In this document: piece after piece, positions 45,313 to 54,839 of the stretch
Position numbering within the stretch: the stretch's first letter is position 1
How the letters are laid out: every line of letters begins with the position of its first letter
DNA from: Mycolicibacterium mucogenicum DSM 44124
GTDB lineage: Bacteria > Actinomycetota > Actinomycetes > Mycobacteriales > Mycobacteriaceae
NCBI RefSeq assembly: GCF_005670685.2
Contig: NZ_CP062008.1
Location: 4,092,001-4,156,000 of the forward strand
DNA length: 64,000 nt
Reading direction: 5' to 3'
The notes under the pieces: model-generated
The model's input: only the letters and a program-made list of their open reading frames with translations
What the model was told of the DNA's origin: nothing
The model's database searches: none
Made by a program: the position numbers and the translations under genes

Positions 45313-46863
45313 ATGACCGCATTGACTGCAAAGACAACCGAAGAAAAAACATTCGCTGACCTCGGCGTTCGGGACGAAATCGTCCAGGCGCTCGCCGAAG
45401 ACGGCAAGGCCCACCCGTTCGCGATCCAGGAGCTGACGCTCCCGTTGGCGCTCGCCGGCGACGACCTGATCGGCCAGGCCCGCACCGGTATGGGCAAGAC
45501 CCTGGCGTTCGGTGTGCCGCTGCTGCACCGCGTCGCCTCCGACGCCTCGCTGCCGCTGACCGGCACCCCCCGCGCGCTCGTCGTGGTCCCGACCCGCGAG
45601 CTCTGCATCCAGGTCCATGGCGATCTGACGATGGCCGGCAAACATCTCAAGGCCGGGGAAAACGGGGAACGCAAGCTCCGCGTCGAAGCCATCTACGGTG
45701 GCCGCCCCTACGAGCCGCAGATCGAGGCCCTGCAGCAGGGCGTCGACGTCATCGTCGGCACCCCGGGCCGGCTCCTGGACCTCGCTCAGCAGGGACACCT
45801 GCAGCTCGGCGGCCTCAGCGTCCTGGTCCTCGACGAGGCCGACGAGATGCTGGACCTGGGCTTCCTGCCCGACATCGAGCGCATCCTGCGGCTGACCCCG
45901 GATTCGCGCCAGGCCATGCTGTTCTCGGCCACCATGCCGGACCCGATCATCACGCTGGCCCGCACCTTCATGAACCAGCCGACGCATATCCGCGCCGAGG
46001 CCCCGCATTCGGCGGCCACCCATGACTCCACCAAGCAGTACGTCTACCGCGCCCACGCGCTGGACAAGGTGGAGATGGTCAGCCGCATCCTGCAGGCCAC
46101 CGGCCGCGGCGCGACCATGATCTTCACCCGCACCAAGCGCACCGCCCAGAAGGTGTCCGACGAGCTCGCCGAACGCGGCTTCAAGGTCGGTGCTGTCCAC
46201 GGTGACCTGGGCCAGATCGCCCGCGAGAAGGCCCTCAAGTCGTTCCGCAACGGGGATATCGACGTCCTGGTCGCGACCGACGTCGCGGCCCGCGGCATCG
46301 ACATCGACGACATCACGCACGTCATCAACTACCAGATCCCCGAGGACGAAATGTCCTACGTGCACCGCATCGGCCGTACCGGCCGCGCCGGCAAGACCGG
46401 TATCGCCGTCACGCTGGTCGACTGGGACGAGCTGACCCGCTGGGCGCTCATCGACAAGGCCCTGAACCTGGATTGCCCGGATCCTGCCGAGACCTACTCC
46501 CGCTCGCCGCACCTGTACGAAGAGCTGGACATCCCGACCGACGTCACCGGTTCGATCGGGGCCTCTCGGGCCAAGCCCGCCAAGAAGTCGTCTGATCCCG
46601 AGGTCAAGCGCGAGTCGAGCGCCGACAAGGACCGCCCGGCCCGCAGCCGCAGCCGGTCCCGCCGCCGCACCCGCGCCGGTGAATCGGCCACGGGTCATGT
46701 CGAGGCGTCGGGTGCAGCCGAGGGCGACACCGCCGAAGCCGGTGCGCCGGCCGGCGACAGCCCCGCCGAGTCGAGCCACTCGGGTCGCCGCCGCCGGCGG
46801 CGTCGTCCGAGCAAGGCCGCGGCTCCCGAGGCCGCGGCCGTGGCAGCACCTGCCGCCGAATAG
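45313..46863 (+). CDS. rhlE: DEAD-box RNA helicase RhlE
   Basis: A 516-residue ATP-dependent RNA helicase (Rv3211 ortholog). Motifs in order: Q motif 'PFAIQELTLPLALAG', Walker A 'ARTGMGKT' (Met where Ser is usual), Ia 'VVVPTRELCIQ', DEAD in 'VLDEADEMLDLGF', SAT in 'LFSATMPD', helicase-C 'VATDVAARGIDIDD' and 'YVHRIGRTGRAG'. The C-terminal 110 residues are a basic/disordered tail with Arg clusters ('RSRSRRRTR', 'RRRRRRPSK') that binds RNA. It helps RNA turnover and ribosome assembly, particularly in the cold. The ATG follows a long leader. Confidence 0.93.
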   Translation: MTALTAKTTEEKTFADLGVRDEIVQALAEDGKAHPFAIQELTLPLALAGDDLIGQARTGMGKTLAFGVPLLHRVASDASLPLTGTPRALVVVPTRELCIQVHGDLTMAGKHLKAGENGERKLRVEAIYGGRPYEPQIEALQQGVDVIVGTPGRLLDLAQQGHLQLGGLSVLVLDEADEMLDLGFLPDIERILRLTPDSRQAMLFSATMPDPIITLARTFMNQPTHIRAEAPHSAATHDSTKQYVYRAHALDKVEMVSRILQATGRGATMIFTRTKRTAQKVSDELAERGFKVGAVHGDLGQIAREKALKSFRNGDIDVLVATDVAARGIDIDDITHVINYQIPEDEMSYVHRIGRTGRAGKTGIAVTLVDWDELTRWALIDKALNLDCPDPAETYSRSPHLYEELDIPTDVTGSIGASRAKPAKKSSDPEVKRESSADKDRPARSRSRSRRRTRAGESATGHVEASGAAEGDTAEAGAPAGDSPAESSHSGRRRRRRRPSKAAAPEAAAVAAPAAE

Positions 46864-46883
46864 CCGCAGGCCGCCCGAGCCCT

Positions 46884-48098
46884 ATGGTCAAACCGGAACG
46901 ACGTACCAAAGCTGATCTGATCGCCGCCGCGGCCATCGTCGTGGTGGTCGCGGTCGGCGCAGCGCTGATCTGGTGGAACAGCGATGCGCGGGCCACCGTC
47001 AGCCGGCCCGCCGACCGTCCCGCACCGGCGTTGCACGCCGCCAAGACGGTGCCCTCGACGCTGCGCGAACTGTGGACCGCGGCCAGCGGCAAGACCACCC
47101 AGCCGTCGGTTGTCGGCGGCGTCGTGGTGACCGGCGACGGCGATGAGATGCAGGGCCGCGACCCGGCCACCGGCAACGCGTTGTGGAGCTACTCGCGCGC
47201 CCGCGAGCTGTGCGGCGTCACCACCGTGTACCAGTACGCGGTGGCGGTGTACCCCGACGACCGCGGCTGCGGGCAGGCCAGCGCCATCGACGCGAGCACC
47301 GGACGCCGCGGACCCGCCCGCAGCAGCCTCGCCGACGCCGAGGTGAAGCTGTCCACCGACGGGACGACGATCCTGTCGTACGGCGACAGCCGCCTGGAGC
47401 AGTGGCGTTCGGACCTGGTGCGGATGATCAGTTATGGCTACCTCGACGCGGTGGTCAAACCCGGCGTCCCGGCCTCTCCCCTGTGCCGCTTGGTATCCGC
47501 CGCGGCGAGCTCGGCTTCGGTGGCCGTCATGGAGGCGTGTCCCAAGCAGAACGACCTGCGGCTGACGCTGCTCAAGGCCGCCAAGGAAGAGGACCAGCCG
47601 GACGTCAAGCGGGTATCGCTGCCCGGCGTCAGCGTGGACTCGGACGCGCAGGTCATCGCGGTGTCGGAGACCAAGGTCGCGGTCTACCTGCCGACGCCGC
47701 AGCCGTGCGTGAACATCATCGACGAAACCGGCAACACCATCGCCAGCACGCTGCTGCCGCATGCCGCGACGCCGGTGACGGCGACGACCCGCGTCGGCGA
47801 CGTCGTCACCTGGTACACGGGCGACTCGGTGCTGGTCTTCGACAGCAACGGGCTGCGCTACAAGTACACCGTCAGCGCGCAGGGCGGGCAGGCACCGATC
47901 GGTCCGGCCACCATGCTGGCCGGACATCTGCTGGTTCCGGTGACCAGCGGCTACGACACGTTCGACGCGCAGAGCGGCGCCGGCCAGACGCACATCGCGC
48001 TCGCCCGGCAACCGGTCAACTCCGCGGTCATCCCGGCCCTGGCCGGTTCGGTGCTGCTGGAGCAGCGGGGCAGCCAGTTGGTGGCGCTGGGTCAGTGA
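46884..48098 (+). CDS. Membrane-anchored beta-propeller-like protein (Rv3212 type)
   Basis: A 404-residue protein with a short cytoplasmic N-terminus, one membrane helix ('LIAAAAIVVVVAVGAALIWW', residues 12-31) and an external domain with PQQ/quinoprotein-like repeats ('GGVVVTGDGDEMQGRDPATGNALWSYSR'; 'VTSGYDTFDAQSGAG'). Several cysteines could form disulfides. Start 20 nt after rhlE, so probably co-transcribed. Function unknown; likely a cell-envelope scaffold. Confidence 0.85.
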   Translation: MVKPERRTKADLIAAAAIVVVVAVGAALIWWNSDARATVSRPADRPAPALHAAKTVPSTLRELWTAASGKTTQPSVVGGVVVTGDGDEMQGRDPATGNALWSYSRARELCGVTTVYQYAVAVYPDDRGCGQASAIDASTGRRGPARSSLADAEVKLSTDGTTILSYGDSRLEQWRSDLVRMISYGYLDAVVKPGVPASPLCRLVSAAASSASVAVMEACPKQNDLRLTLLKAAKEEDQPDVKRVSLPGVSVDSDAQVIAVSETKVAVYLPTPQPCVNIIDETGNTIASTLLPHAATPVTATTRVGDVVTWYTGDSVLVFDSNGLRYKYTVSAQGGQAPIGPATMLAGHLLVPVTSGYDTFDAQSGAGQTHIALARQPVNSAVIPALAGSVLLEQRGSQLVALGQ

Positions 48099-48107
48099 CC
48101 CGAGGGA

Positions 48108-48911
48108 TCAGACCTCAGGGGTGAAGACGGGCAGCGCCTTGTTCTTCTTCCAGTGCTTGAGCAGTGACTGCGCCAGTTCGCGATAGGCGATGGCGCCCTT
48201 GTTCTTCCGGCCCGCGAGGACCGACGAACCCGACGCGCTGGCCTCGGCGAACCGCACCGTCCGCGGGATCGGCGGGGCGAGCACCACGAGGCTGTAGCGG
48301 TCGGCCACGTCGAGCAGGACGTCGCGGCTGTGCGTGGTGCGGGCGTCGTACAGCGTCGGCAGCGCGCCCAGCAGTCGCAGGTCAGGGTTGGTGATCTGCT
48401 GCACGTCGGTGACGGTCCGCAGGAACTGGCCGACACCGCGGTGGGCCAGCGTCTCGCACTGCAGGGGCACGACGACGTCGCCTGCGGCGGTCAGGCCGTT
48501 GAGGGTCAGCACGCCCAGTGACGGCGGGCAATCGATGATGACGACGTCGAACTGGTCGGCGATCTTCGCCAGCGCGCGCTTGAGCGCGTACTCGCGGCCG
48601 GCCCGCATCAGCAGCATCGCTTCGGCACCGGCCAGGTCGATGTTGGCCGGCAGCAGCGTCATGCCCTCAGCGGTCGAGACCAGCGCGACGTCGGGTTCCA
48701 CGTCGCCGAGCAGCACCTCGTGCACCGAGACCGGCAGCTTGTCGGGGTCCTGGCCCAGAGAGAAGGTCAGACAGCCCTGCGGATCGAGATCGACGAGCAG
48801 TACGCGCTGCCCCTCTTCGGTCAGCGCTGCACCCAGCGACGCCACTGTCGTCGTTTTTGCGACCCCACCTTTTTGGTTGGCGACCGCAAGTACCCGTGTC
48901 ACGGTGCCCAT
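48108..48911 (-). CDS. ParA-family ATPase (Soj-like, Rv3213c type)
   Basis: A 267-residue deviant-Walker ATPase: 'KGGVAKTTT' with the signature lysine K14 and P-loop lysine K19, 'LLVDLDPQGCLT', and 'VVIIDCPPSLGVLTLNGL'. No ParB gene adjoins and this is not the chromosomal parAB locus, so it is an orphan ParA/MinD-like positioning ATPase. The C-terminal 'GRKNKGAIAYRELAQSLLKHWKK' could bind DNA non-specifically. Start at 48911 (Met-Gly-Thr); GTG at 48902 is nearly equivalent. Confidence 0.9.
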   Translation of the reverse strand: MGTVTRVLAVANQKGGVAKTTTVASLGAALTEEGQRVLLVDLDPQGCLTFSLGQDPDKLPVSVHEVLLGDVEPDVALVSTAEGMTLLPANIDLAGAEAMLLMRAGREYALKRALAKIADQFDVVIIDCPPSLGVLTLNGLTAAGDVVVPLQCETLAHRGVGQFLRTVTDVQQITNPDLRLLGALPTLYDARTTHSRDVLLDVADRYSLVVLAPPIPRTVRFAEASASGSSVLAGRKNKGAIAYRELAQSLLKHWKKNKALPVFTPEV

Positions 48912-48961
48912 CCTGACACGCGGCCAAGTGGCGCCGCTCACCGTGGGGCAGAATCTCGGTC

Positions 48962-49597
48962 GTGAGTATTGGCGTCGACCCGGCAGGCGAACTGCTGACA
49001 CACCGGCTCATCCTGCTCCGGCACGGCCAGACCGAATGGTCGCGCAGCGGCCGGCACACCGGACGCACCGACCTGGAGCTGACCGAGGAAGGCCGGCAGC
49101 AGGCCCGCAGCGCCGCCTCGGCACTGGCCGAGCTGAAGCTCGACGACCCCTTGGTGATCAGCAGCCCGCGGCAGCGGGCCGTGGTCACCGCCGAACTCGC
49201 CGGGCTGGACGTCGCCGAGACCACCGAACTGCTGGCCGAGTGGGACTACGGCGACTACGAAGGCCTGACCACGCCGCAGATTCGCGAGCAGGTGCCCGAC
49301 TGGCTGGTGTGGACGCACGGCTGCCCCGGCGGCGAGAGTCTGGCCGACGTCAGCGCCCGCGCCGACCGCGCCGTGGCGCTGGCCCTGGACCACATGGCGA
49401 CGCGCGACGTGGTGTTCGTCGGGCACGGCCACTTCTCGCGGGCCGTGATGACGCGGTGGATGGAGCTCCCGGTGACCGACGGCATCCGGATCTCCATGGC
49501 GGCGGCCTCGATCTCGGTGTGCGGGTTCGAGCACCGCGTGCGCCAGTTGGTCGCGCTCGGTCTCACCGGCCACCCCAACCCGTGCCTGCCCGAGTGA
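48962..49597 (+). CDS. Histidine phosphatase (Rv3214/Gpm2-like)
   Basis: A 211-residue branch 1 histidine phosphatase. The phospho-acceptor motif R20-H21-G-Q-T ('LLRHGQTEWS') and the second His in 'VFVGHGHFSRAV' are both present; 'EWDYGDYEG' is the substrate-loop region. In M. tuberculosis the counterpart Rv3214 (annotated gpm2) is an acid phosphatase rather than phosphoglycerate mutase. GTG start. Its stop overlaps the entC start by GTGA, which ties the two products together. Confidence 0.9.
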   Translation: MSIGVDPAGELLTHRLILLRHGQTEWSRSGRHTGRTDLELTEEGRQQARSAASALAELKLDDPLVISSPRQRAVVTAELAGLDVAETTELLAEWDYGDYEGLTTPQIREQVPDWLVWTHGCPGGESLADVSARADRAVALALDHMATRDVVFVGHGHFSRAVMTRWMELPVTDGIRISMAAASISVCGFEHRVRQLVALGLTGHPNPCLPE

Positions 49598-50679
49598 CCC
49601 CGATTTTCGTGCTGGCAGGTCCCGATGGGGTGATGCTGGCGGACGGGCCGGCGCAGGCCTTCCCGAATCTGGACGACGCCCGGCGGGCACTGGCCGACGA
49701 CGACGTACCGATCCTGGTGGGCGCCTTGCCTTTTGACCTCGACTCCCCCGCCGCGTTGATGGCGCCGGCGACCGTCACATACGCCGACGCGCTGCCGTTC
49801 ACCGATGATCGGCTGCCGGCGGTGCGGATCGCGGCCAGCCTGCCGTCACCCGACGAACACCGGGCCCGGGTCGCCGCCGCGGTACAGGCCCTGCGGGACC
49901 CGGCGGCGGGCCTGCACAAGGTGGTGCTGGCCCGGGCGCTCGAGCTCGTCGCCGACGACGCCCTCGACCCCTACGTGGTGCTCAGCCGTCTGGCCGACGA
50001 CCACAGCGCCACAGCGTTTTTCACCGATCTCAGCGCCGCCGGTGCGCCGTACTCCGGCACCGCGCTGCTCGGCGCGAGCCCCGAACTACTGGTGGCCCGC
50101 CGCGGCGATGTGGTGACGTGCAAACCGTTCGCCGGCTCGGCGCCGCGGTCCGCCGACCCCGAGACGGACGCCGCCAACGGCGCCGCGCTGGCGGCGTCGG
50201 CCAAGAACCGGCACGAGCACCAGCTGGTGGTCGACATCATGCGCGAGGCGCTCGAACCGCTGTGTAGCGAGCTCGACATCGCCGCCGAGCCGCAGGTGAG
50301 CGCCACCACGGCCGTCTGGCACCTGAGCACGCCGATCACCGGTCGGCTGCGCGAGACATCCACCACCGCACTGGATTTGGCCATCGCACTGCATCCGACG
50401 CCGGCCGTCGGCGGTGTTCCCACCGCGGCGGCGGCGCGGCTGATCAACGAACTCGAAGGCGACCGCGGGTTCTATGCCGGCGCCGTCGGCTGGTGCGACA
50501 GCGCCGGCGACGGCCGGTGGGTGGTGTCGATCCGGTGCGGACAACTGTCCGCCGACCGGCTGTCGATCGACGCACGCGCCGGCGGCGGTATCGTCGCCGA
50601 ATCGGACCCCGATGACGAAGTCACCGAGACCACAACAAAATTCAGGACGATGCTGACCGCACTGGGGGTAGCGCAATGA
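49594..50679 (+). CDS. entC: Isochorismate synthase
   Basis: A 361-residue chorismate-binding enzyme (Rv3215 entC ortholog). C-terminal signature elements are present: 'LHKVVLARAL', 'KPFAGSAPR', 'ASAKNRHEHQLVVDIM', 'ALHPTPAVGGVPTAAA' and 'DRGFYAGAVGW'. It isomerises chorismate to isochorismate, for menaquinone or aromatic siderophore precursors. The GTG start overlaps the phosphatase stop; the long open frame upstream is antisense to the ParA gene and phosphatase and not coding. Confidence 0.9.
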   Translation: MTPIFVLAGPDGVMLADGPAQAFPNLDDARRALADDDVPILVGALPFDLDSPAALMAPATVTYADALPFTDDRLPAVRIAASLPSPDEHRARVAAAVQALRDPAAGLHKVVLARALELVADDALDPYVVLSRLADDHSATAFFTDLSAAGAPYSGTALLGASPELLVARRGDVVTCKPFAGSAPRSADPETDAANGAALAASAKNRHEHQLVVDIMREALEPLCSELDIAAEPQVSATTAVWHLSTPITGRLRETSTTALDLAIALHPTPAVGGVPTAAAARLINELEGDRGFYAGAVGWCDSAGDGRWVVSIRCGQLSADRLSIDARAGGGIVAESDPDDEVTETTTKFRTMLTALGVAQ

Positions 50680-50692
50680 TGGGACACCACAA

Positions 50693-51184
50693 ATGACGAC
50701 GATCATCCGCCCGGTCCGGCCCGGCGACGAAGTCGAGATCACCGCGATGATCCACGAACTGGCCGCGTTCGAGAAGGCCGCCGACCAGTGCACCGTGACC
50801 GAAGCCCAGATTCGGACCGCGCTGTTCGGCGGCGCCGAATCGGGCCAGGCCGCGGTTTCGGGCCATTTCGTCGAGGTCGACGGCCGGCCCGCCGCGTTCG
50901 CGCTGTGGTTCCTGAACTTCTCGACGTGGGACGGCGTCTCCGGCATCTACCTCGAAGACCTGTTCGTGCGCCCCGACTTCCGGCGCCGCGGCCTGGCCCG
51001 CAAGCTCCTGTCGACGCTGGCGCAGGAATGCGTCGAGCGCGGGTACACGCGGTTGCAGTGGGCGGTGCTGAACTGGAACGTCAATGCCATCGCCCTGTAC
51101 GACGAGGTCGGCGGCAAACCGCAGTCCGAGTGGACGACCTACCGGGTATCCGGACCCGAACTGACGGCCCTGGCCCAGGGCTGA
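50693..51184 (+). CDS. GNAT-family N-acetyltransferase
   Basis: A 163-residue acetyltransferase (Rv3216 position). Motif A, the acetyl-CoA pyrophosphate loop, is 'VRPDFRRRGLARKLLSTL' around 95-112, preceded by 'GIYLEDLFV', the pattern of the spermidine/thialysine (SAT1-like) branch; the C-terminus has 'NWNVNAIALYDEVGG'. The acceptor is probably a small amine but cannot be fixed. 13 nt after entC. Confidence 0.88.
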   Translation: MTTIIRPVRPGDEVEITAMIHELAAFEKAADQCTVTEAQIRTALFGGAESGQAAVSGHFVEVDGRPAAFALWFLNFSTWDGVSGIYLEDLFVRPDFRRRGLARKLLSTLAQECVERGYTRLQWAVLNWNVNAIALYDEVGGKPQSEWTTYRVSGPELTALAQG

Positions 51185-51310
51185 TCCGGCCGCCGTTGAC
51201 GTCCCGCGCAAATTTCTTCCCCAATTCCCTTCTGCACGTGGGCCTCGGCTGCCACCATCGGTGTTGATCCGCGGCCCGACCGATGAGGCCGGGCCGGCGA
51301 AGGGACGGCA

Positions 51311-53437
51311 ATGCGATTCCAGCGTCGCCAACTGCTGTCCAGGGTGAGTATCCAGTCGAAGCTCGTGGTGATGCTGGTGCTGTGCACCATCATCGCGGCG
51401 ACCGTCGTCGGCGTCATCGGGTTCCGCGCCGGTCGCGCCTCGCTTCGGGACTCGGTCCTGAACCGGCTCACCGAACTTCGGCAGTCGCAGTCCCGTGAAC
51501 TCAAGGACCAGCTGTCCGATCTGAAGAACTCGATGATCATCTACGCGCGCGGCGCCCACACCCAGGGCGCGCTCGCGGAATTCACCGCGGGATTCGACGC
51601 GTTGGCGGACAAGCCCATCAGTCCGGCGCAGTCGCAGTCGATCACCGACTACTACACCAACACCTTCCTCAAGGAGGTGCAGCAGTCCAGCGGCGCCAAG
51701 CTGAACGTCGATCAACTGCTGCCGAGGGACAACGCCCAGCGGTACCTGCAGGCCAACTACACCGCCGTGCGGAAGGACGACGACACCGCGGTCAAGGTCG
51801 ACGACGCCCACGACGGCAGCATCTGGTCCGCGGCGAACGCCCGCTATCAGGACTTCTTCCGCCAGATCGTCACCCGGTTCGAATTCCAGGACGCGCTGCT
51901 GCTCGACAGCCGCGGCAACGTGGTCTACACCGCGTACAAGGACGTCGACCTGGGCACCAACATCCTGACCGGGCCCTACAGCGGCTCCAAACTCCGTGGC
52001 GCATATGAGAAAGCGATGTCCGCCAACGCCGTCGACTACGTCGGCATCACCGATTTCGAGGTGTACCAGCCGGCGGAGAACGTGCCCACCGCCTGGATGA
52101 TCACCCCGATCGTCACCGCCGGGCGCGCGATGGGTGCGCTCGCCCTGCAATTCCCGGTCACGAAGATCAACCGGCTCATGACTTTCGACCAACGCTGGAA
52201 GGAATCCGGCCTGGGCAACACCGGCGAAGTCTTCCTGGTCGGCCCCGACGACCTGATGCGCTCGGATTCCCGGATGTTCCTGCAGGATCGGCAGGCCTAC
52301 AAGAACGATGTCGTCGCGGCCGGCACCCCGGCCGACGTCGCCGACCGCGCCATCCAGTTGGGCGGCACCACCCTGGTGCAACCGGTGCCCTCGACCACCA
52401 ACAAGCAGGCCCTGCGGGGCGAGTCCGGAACCCGGCTGGCCACCGACTATCTCGGCCACGAGGTGCTGCTGGCCTACGCCCCCATCACGATTCCCGACGC
52501 CGAACTGCACTGGACCATCATCGGCAAGATCGACACGTCGGAGGCTTTCCAGCGGGAGACCGCGTTCACCAGGACCATCGTGTTGACGACGGTCGGCATC
52601 ATCTTCGCGGTGTGCATCGCCGCGATGTTCCTGGCTCAGCTCTTCGTTCGGCCCATCCGGCGGCTGGAGGCGGGCGCGCAACGGATCAGCGCCGGCGACT
52701 ACAACATCAACGTGCCCGTCGAGACGCGCGACGAGATCGGCGAGCTGACAGAGGCTTTCAACGAGATGAGCCGGAGCCTGACGGTCAAGGAGGAGCTGCT
52801 CGTCGAGCAGCGCAAGGAGAACGCCAAGCTCTTGACGCTGTTGATGCCCGAACCGGTCGTCGAGCGCTACCAGCAGGGCGAGGAGATCGCCCCGGAGGAG
52901 CACCAGAACGTCACGGTGATCTTCACCGAGGTCATCGGACTGGACCGGCTACAGGCGCAGTTGACGTCACAGGGGTCGCTCGCCGTGGTCACCGAGCTCG
53001 AGCGCCAATTCGACGCGGCCGCAGACAGTCTCGGCATCGAACGCGTCCGCGCGATCCGGAACGGCTACCTGGGCAGCTGCGGCCTCAACACCCCGAGGCT
53101 CGACAACGTCCGGCGGACCGTCGACTTCGCCCTGGAATGCCAACGCATCATCGACCGGTTCAACAGCGAGACCGGTAACCATCTGGGCCTGCGTGCCGGC
53201 ATCGACACCGGCACCGTCAGCAGTGGTCTCGGCGGCGAGTACTCCGTCGTCTACGACATGTGGGGCGCTGCGGTCAACGTCGCGTACCAGGTCAAGAGCG
53301 GTTCACCGCAACCCGGAATCGATGTCACCGACCGGGTTTATCAGGCGCTGCAGGCCACCATGACCTTCACGTCTGCCGGCACCATGTCCGTCGACGGGCA
53401 GGACGAGCCGATCTGGCGACTGGTGGTGCCGGAATGA
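51311..53437 (+). CDS. Cache-HAMP receptor with degenerate class III cyclase domain
   Basis: A 708-residue membrane receptor. TM1 17-38, extracytoplasmic double-Cache region about 40-420, TM2 423-446, HAMP 447-500, class III cyclase-like domain 533-700. Catalytic positions are altered: first metal ligand Asp to Glu540 ('FTEVIG'), second metal ligand Asp to Asn584 ('AIRNGYLG'), base-reading position changed in 'MWGAAVNVAYQ', and the transition-state Arg is Gln661. It is probably inactive or uses a changed chemistry. Its stop overlaps the start of the MscS gene (ATGA). This matches the Rv2435c-Rv2434c pair of M. tuberculosis, here placed at another locus. Confidence 0.88.
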   Translation: MRFQRRQLLSRVSIQSKLVVMLVLCTIIAATVVGVIGFRAGRASLRDSVLNRLTELRQSQSRELKDQLSDLKNSMIIYARGAHTQGALAEFTAGFDALADKPISPAQSQSITDYYTNTFLKEVQQSSGAKLNVDQLLPRDNAQRYLQANYTAVRKDDDTAVKVDDAHDGSIWSAANARYQDFFRQIVTRFEFQDALLLDSRGNVVYTAYKDVDLGTNILTGPYSGSKLRGAYEKAMSANAVDYVGITDFEVYQPAENVPTAWMITPIVTAGRAMGALALQFPVTKINRLMTFDQRWKESGLGNTGEVFLVGPDDLMRSDSRMFLQDRQAYKNDVVAAGTPADVADRAIQLGGTTLVQPVPSTTNKQALRGESGTRLATDYLGHEVLLAYAPITIPDAELHWTIIGKIDTSEAFQRETAFTRTIVLTTVGIIFAVCIAAMFLAQLFVRPIRRLEAGAQRISAGDYNINVPVETRDEIGELTEAFNEMSRSLTVKEELLVEQRKENAKLLTLLMPEPVVERYQQGEEIAPEEHQNVTVIFTEVIGLDRLQAQLTSQGSLAVVTELERQFDAAADSLGIERVRAIRNGYLGSCGLNTPRLDNVRRTVDFALECQRIIDRFNSETGNHLGLRAGIDTGTVSSGLGGEYSVVYDMWGAAVNVAYQVKSGSPQPGIDVTDRVYQALQATMTFTSAGTMSVDGQDEPIWRLVVPE

Positions 53438-54834
53438 TCGCCGACGTGTTCACCTCGGCCTGGTTCTACTGGGCCGTGGGCATCGCGGTCGGGTTGCCGA
53501 TCGGGCTGGTCGTGCTCACCGAATGGCAGCACGCGCTGCGCCGCAGGCACAGCTTCCTGGTGCGGCCGGTGACCGTGCTGCGCAACTACCTGCTGCCGCT
53601 GGGTGCGCTGCTGCTGCTGTTGACCGAGGCCCGGCAGATACCGGCCGGAGCGACCTCGGTCCGCACCGTCGCAACACTTTTCGCGTTCGTCGTGCTGATC
53701 CTGCTGCTGTCCGGCGTGAACGCCACGCTGTTCCAGGGGGCACCCGCGGGGACCTGGCGCAAGCGTGTCCCGACGATCTTCGTCGACGTCGCCCGGTTCG
53801 TCCTCATCGCGGTCGGTCTGGCGGTCATCTTCTCCTACATCTGGGGAGCGAACGTCCGCGGCCTGTTCACGGCGCTGGGCATCACCTCGATCGTCATCGG
53901 CCTGACACTGCAGAATTCGGTGGGTCAGATCATCTCGGGCCTGTTGATGTTGTTCGAGCAGCCGTTCCAGATCGGCGACTGGCTGGACACCGCCGCCGCA
54001 CGCGGCCGGGTGGTCGAAGTCAATTGGCGTGCAGTGCATCTGGAGACCGGCGCCGGAACCCAGATCACCCCGAACTCGGTGCTGGCCGGGGCGTCGTTCA
54101 CCAACCTGAGCCGGCCGGCCGACGCGCATTCGATCACCGTGACAACCATCTTCTCGCTCGACGATCCGCCGAACCAGGTGTGCGCGTTGCTCACACGCCT
54201 GGCCGCAGACCTGCCGATGCGGCGCCCTGACGGCACCGTCTCGTCGACCCCCGCAGGCGGGCTCGAATATCAGACCACCATTCCCCTACACTCCCCCGCC
54301 GACGACGGAGAGACGAAAAAGCTTTTCCTGCAATGGGTCTGGTATGCATCCCGGCGGGCAGGCCTGCACCTCGACGAGGCCGAGGACGTCTTCTCGACGA
54401 CCGAACGGCTGGCCGCGGCCGTCGCCGAAGTCGTCGCACCGACCCTGCGGCTCAGCGCCGACCAGCAACGCGAACTGCTGGGCGCGGCGAACCTGGAACG
54501 CTACGGCATCGGCGAACTGGTCCAGCGGGTCGGCGAGGTACCCGAACGCATGACGTTCATCCTGTCCGGACGTGTTCAGCTGACCGCCGGCGGTGACGAC
54601 GGCTCGGAGACCTTGATCGGAATCCTCGAGAACGGCAGCTATCTCGGCCAGAGCACATTGACCCGGCAGCCGGTCATCGGCAATGCCCACGCCCTCGACG
54701 AAGTCACCGTGGTGCACGTCGAACGCGACCACATCGAGACGGTGGTACAGCGGAATCCGGTGCTGCTACAGGAATTCGGCCGGATCATCGAAGACCGCCG
54801 GGCCCACGCCCGGCGCCTGCTGAGTGCCGACTGA
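53434..54834 (+). CDS. MscS channel with C-terminal cyclic-nucleotide-binding-like domain
   Basis: A 466-residue protein: four N-terminal helices, the MscS pore helix and beta domain ('ALGITSIVIGLTLQNSVGQIISG', 'FQIGDWLDTAA'), then a cNMP-binding fold from about 355. In the phosphate-binding cassette the invariant Glu and Arg are not obvious ('GSYLGQSTLTRQPVIGNAHA' has Gln after Gly and no R-T/S-A), so canonical cAMP binding is doubtful. Translationally coupled to the upstream pseudocyclase, it likely forms a sensor-channel module. Rv2434c counterpart. Confidence 0.87.
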   Translation: MIADVFTSAWFYWAVGIAVGLPIGLVVLTEWQHALRRRHSFLVRPVTVLRNYLLPLGALLLLLTEARQIPAGATSVRTVATLFAFVVLILLLSGVNATLFQGAPAGTWRKRVPTIFVDVARFVLIAVGLAVIFSYIWGANVRGLFTALGITSIVIGLTLQNSVGQIISGLLMLFEQPFQIGDWLDTAAARGRVVEVNWRAVHLETGAGTQITPNSVLAGASFTNLSRPADAHSITVTTIFSLDDPPNQVCALLTRLAADLPMRRPDGTVSSTPAGGLEYQTTIPLHSPADDGETKKLFLQWVWYASRRAGLHLDEAEDVFSTTERLAAAVAEVVAPTLRLSADQQRELLGAANLERYGIGELVQRVGEVPERMTFILSGRVQLTAGGDDGSETLIGILENGSYLGQSTLTRQPVIGNAHALDEVTVVHVERDHIETVVQRNPVLLQEFGRIIEDRRAHARRLLSAD

Positions 54835-54839
54835 AACCG

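Noticed and set aside
48334..49593. Long N-terminal extension of the entC frame
   Set aside because: It runs antisense to the ParA gene and through the phosphatase in another frame; the GTG overlapping the phosphatase stop is the natural start.
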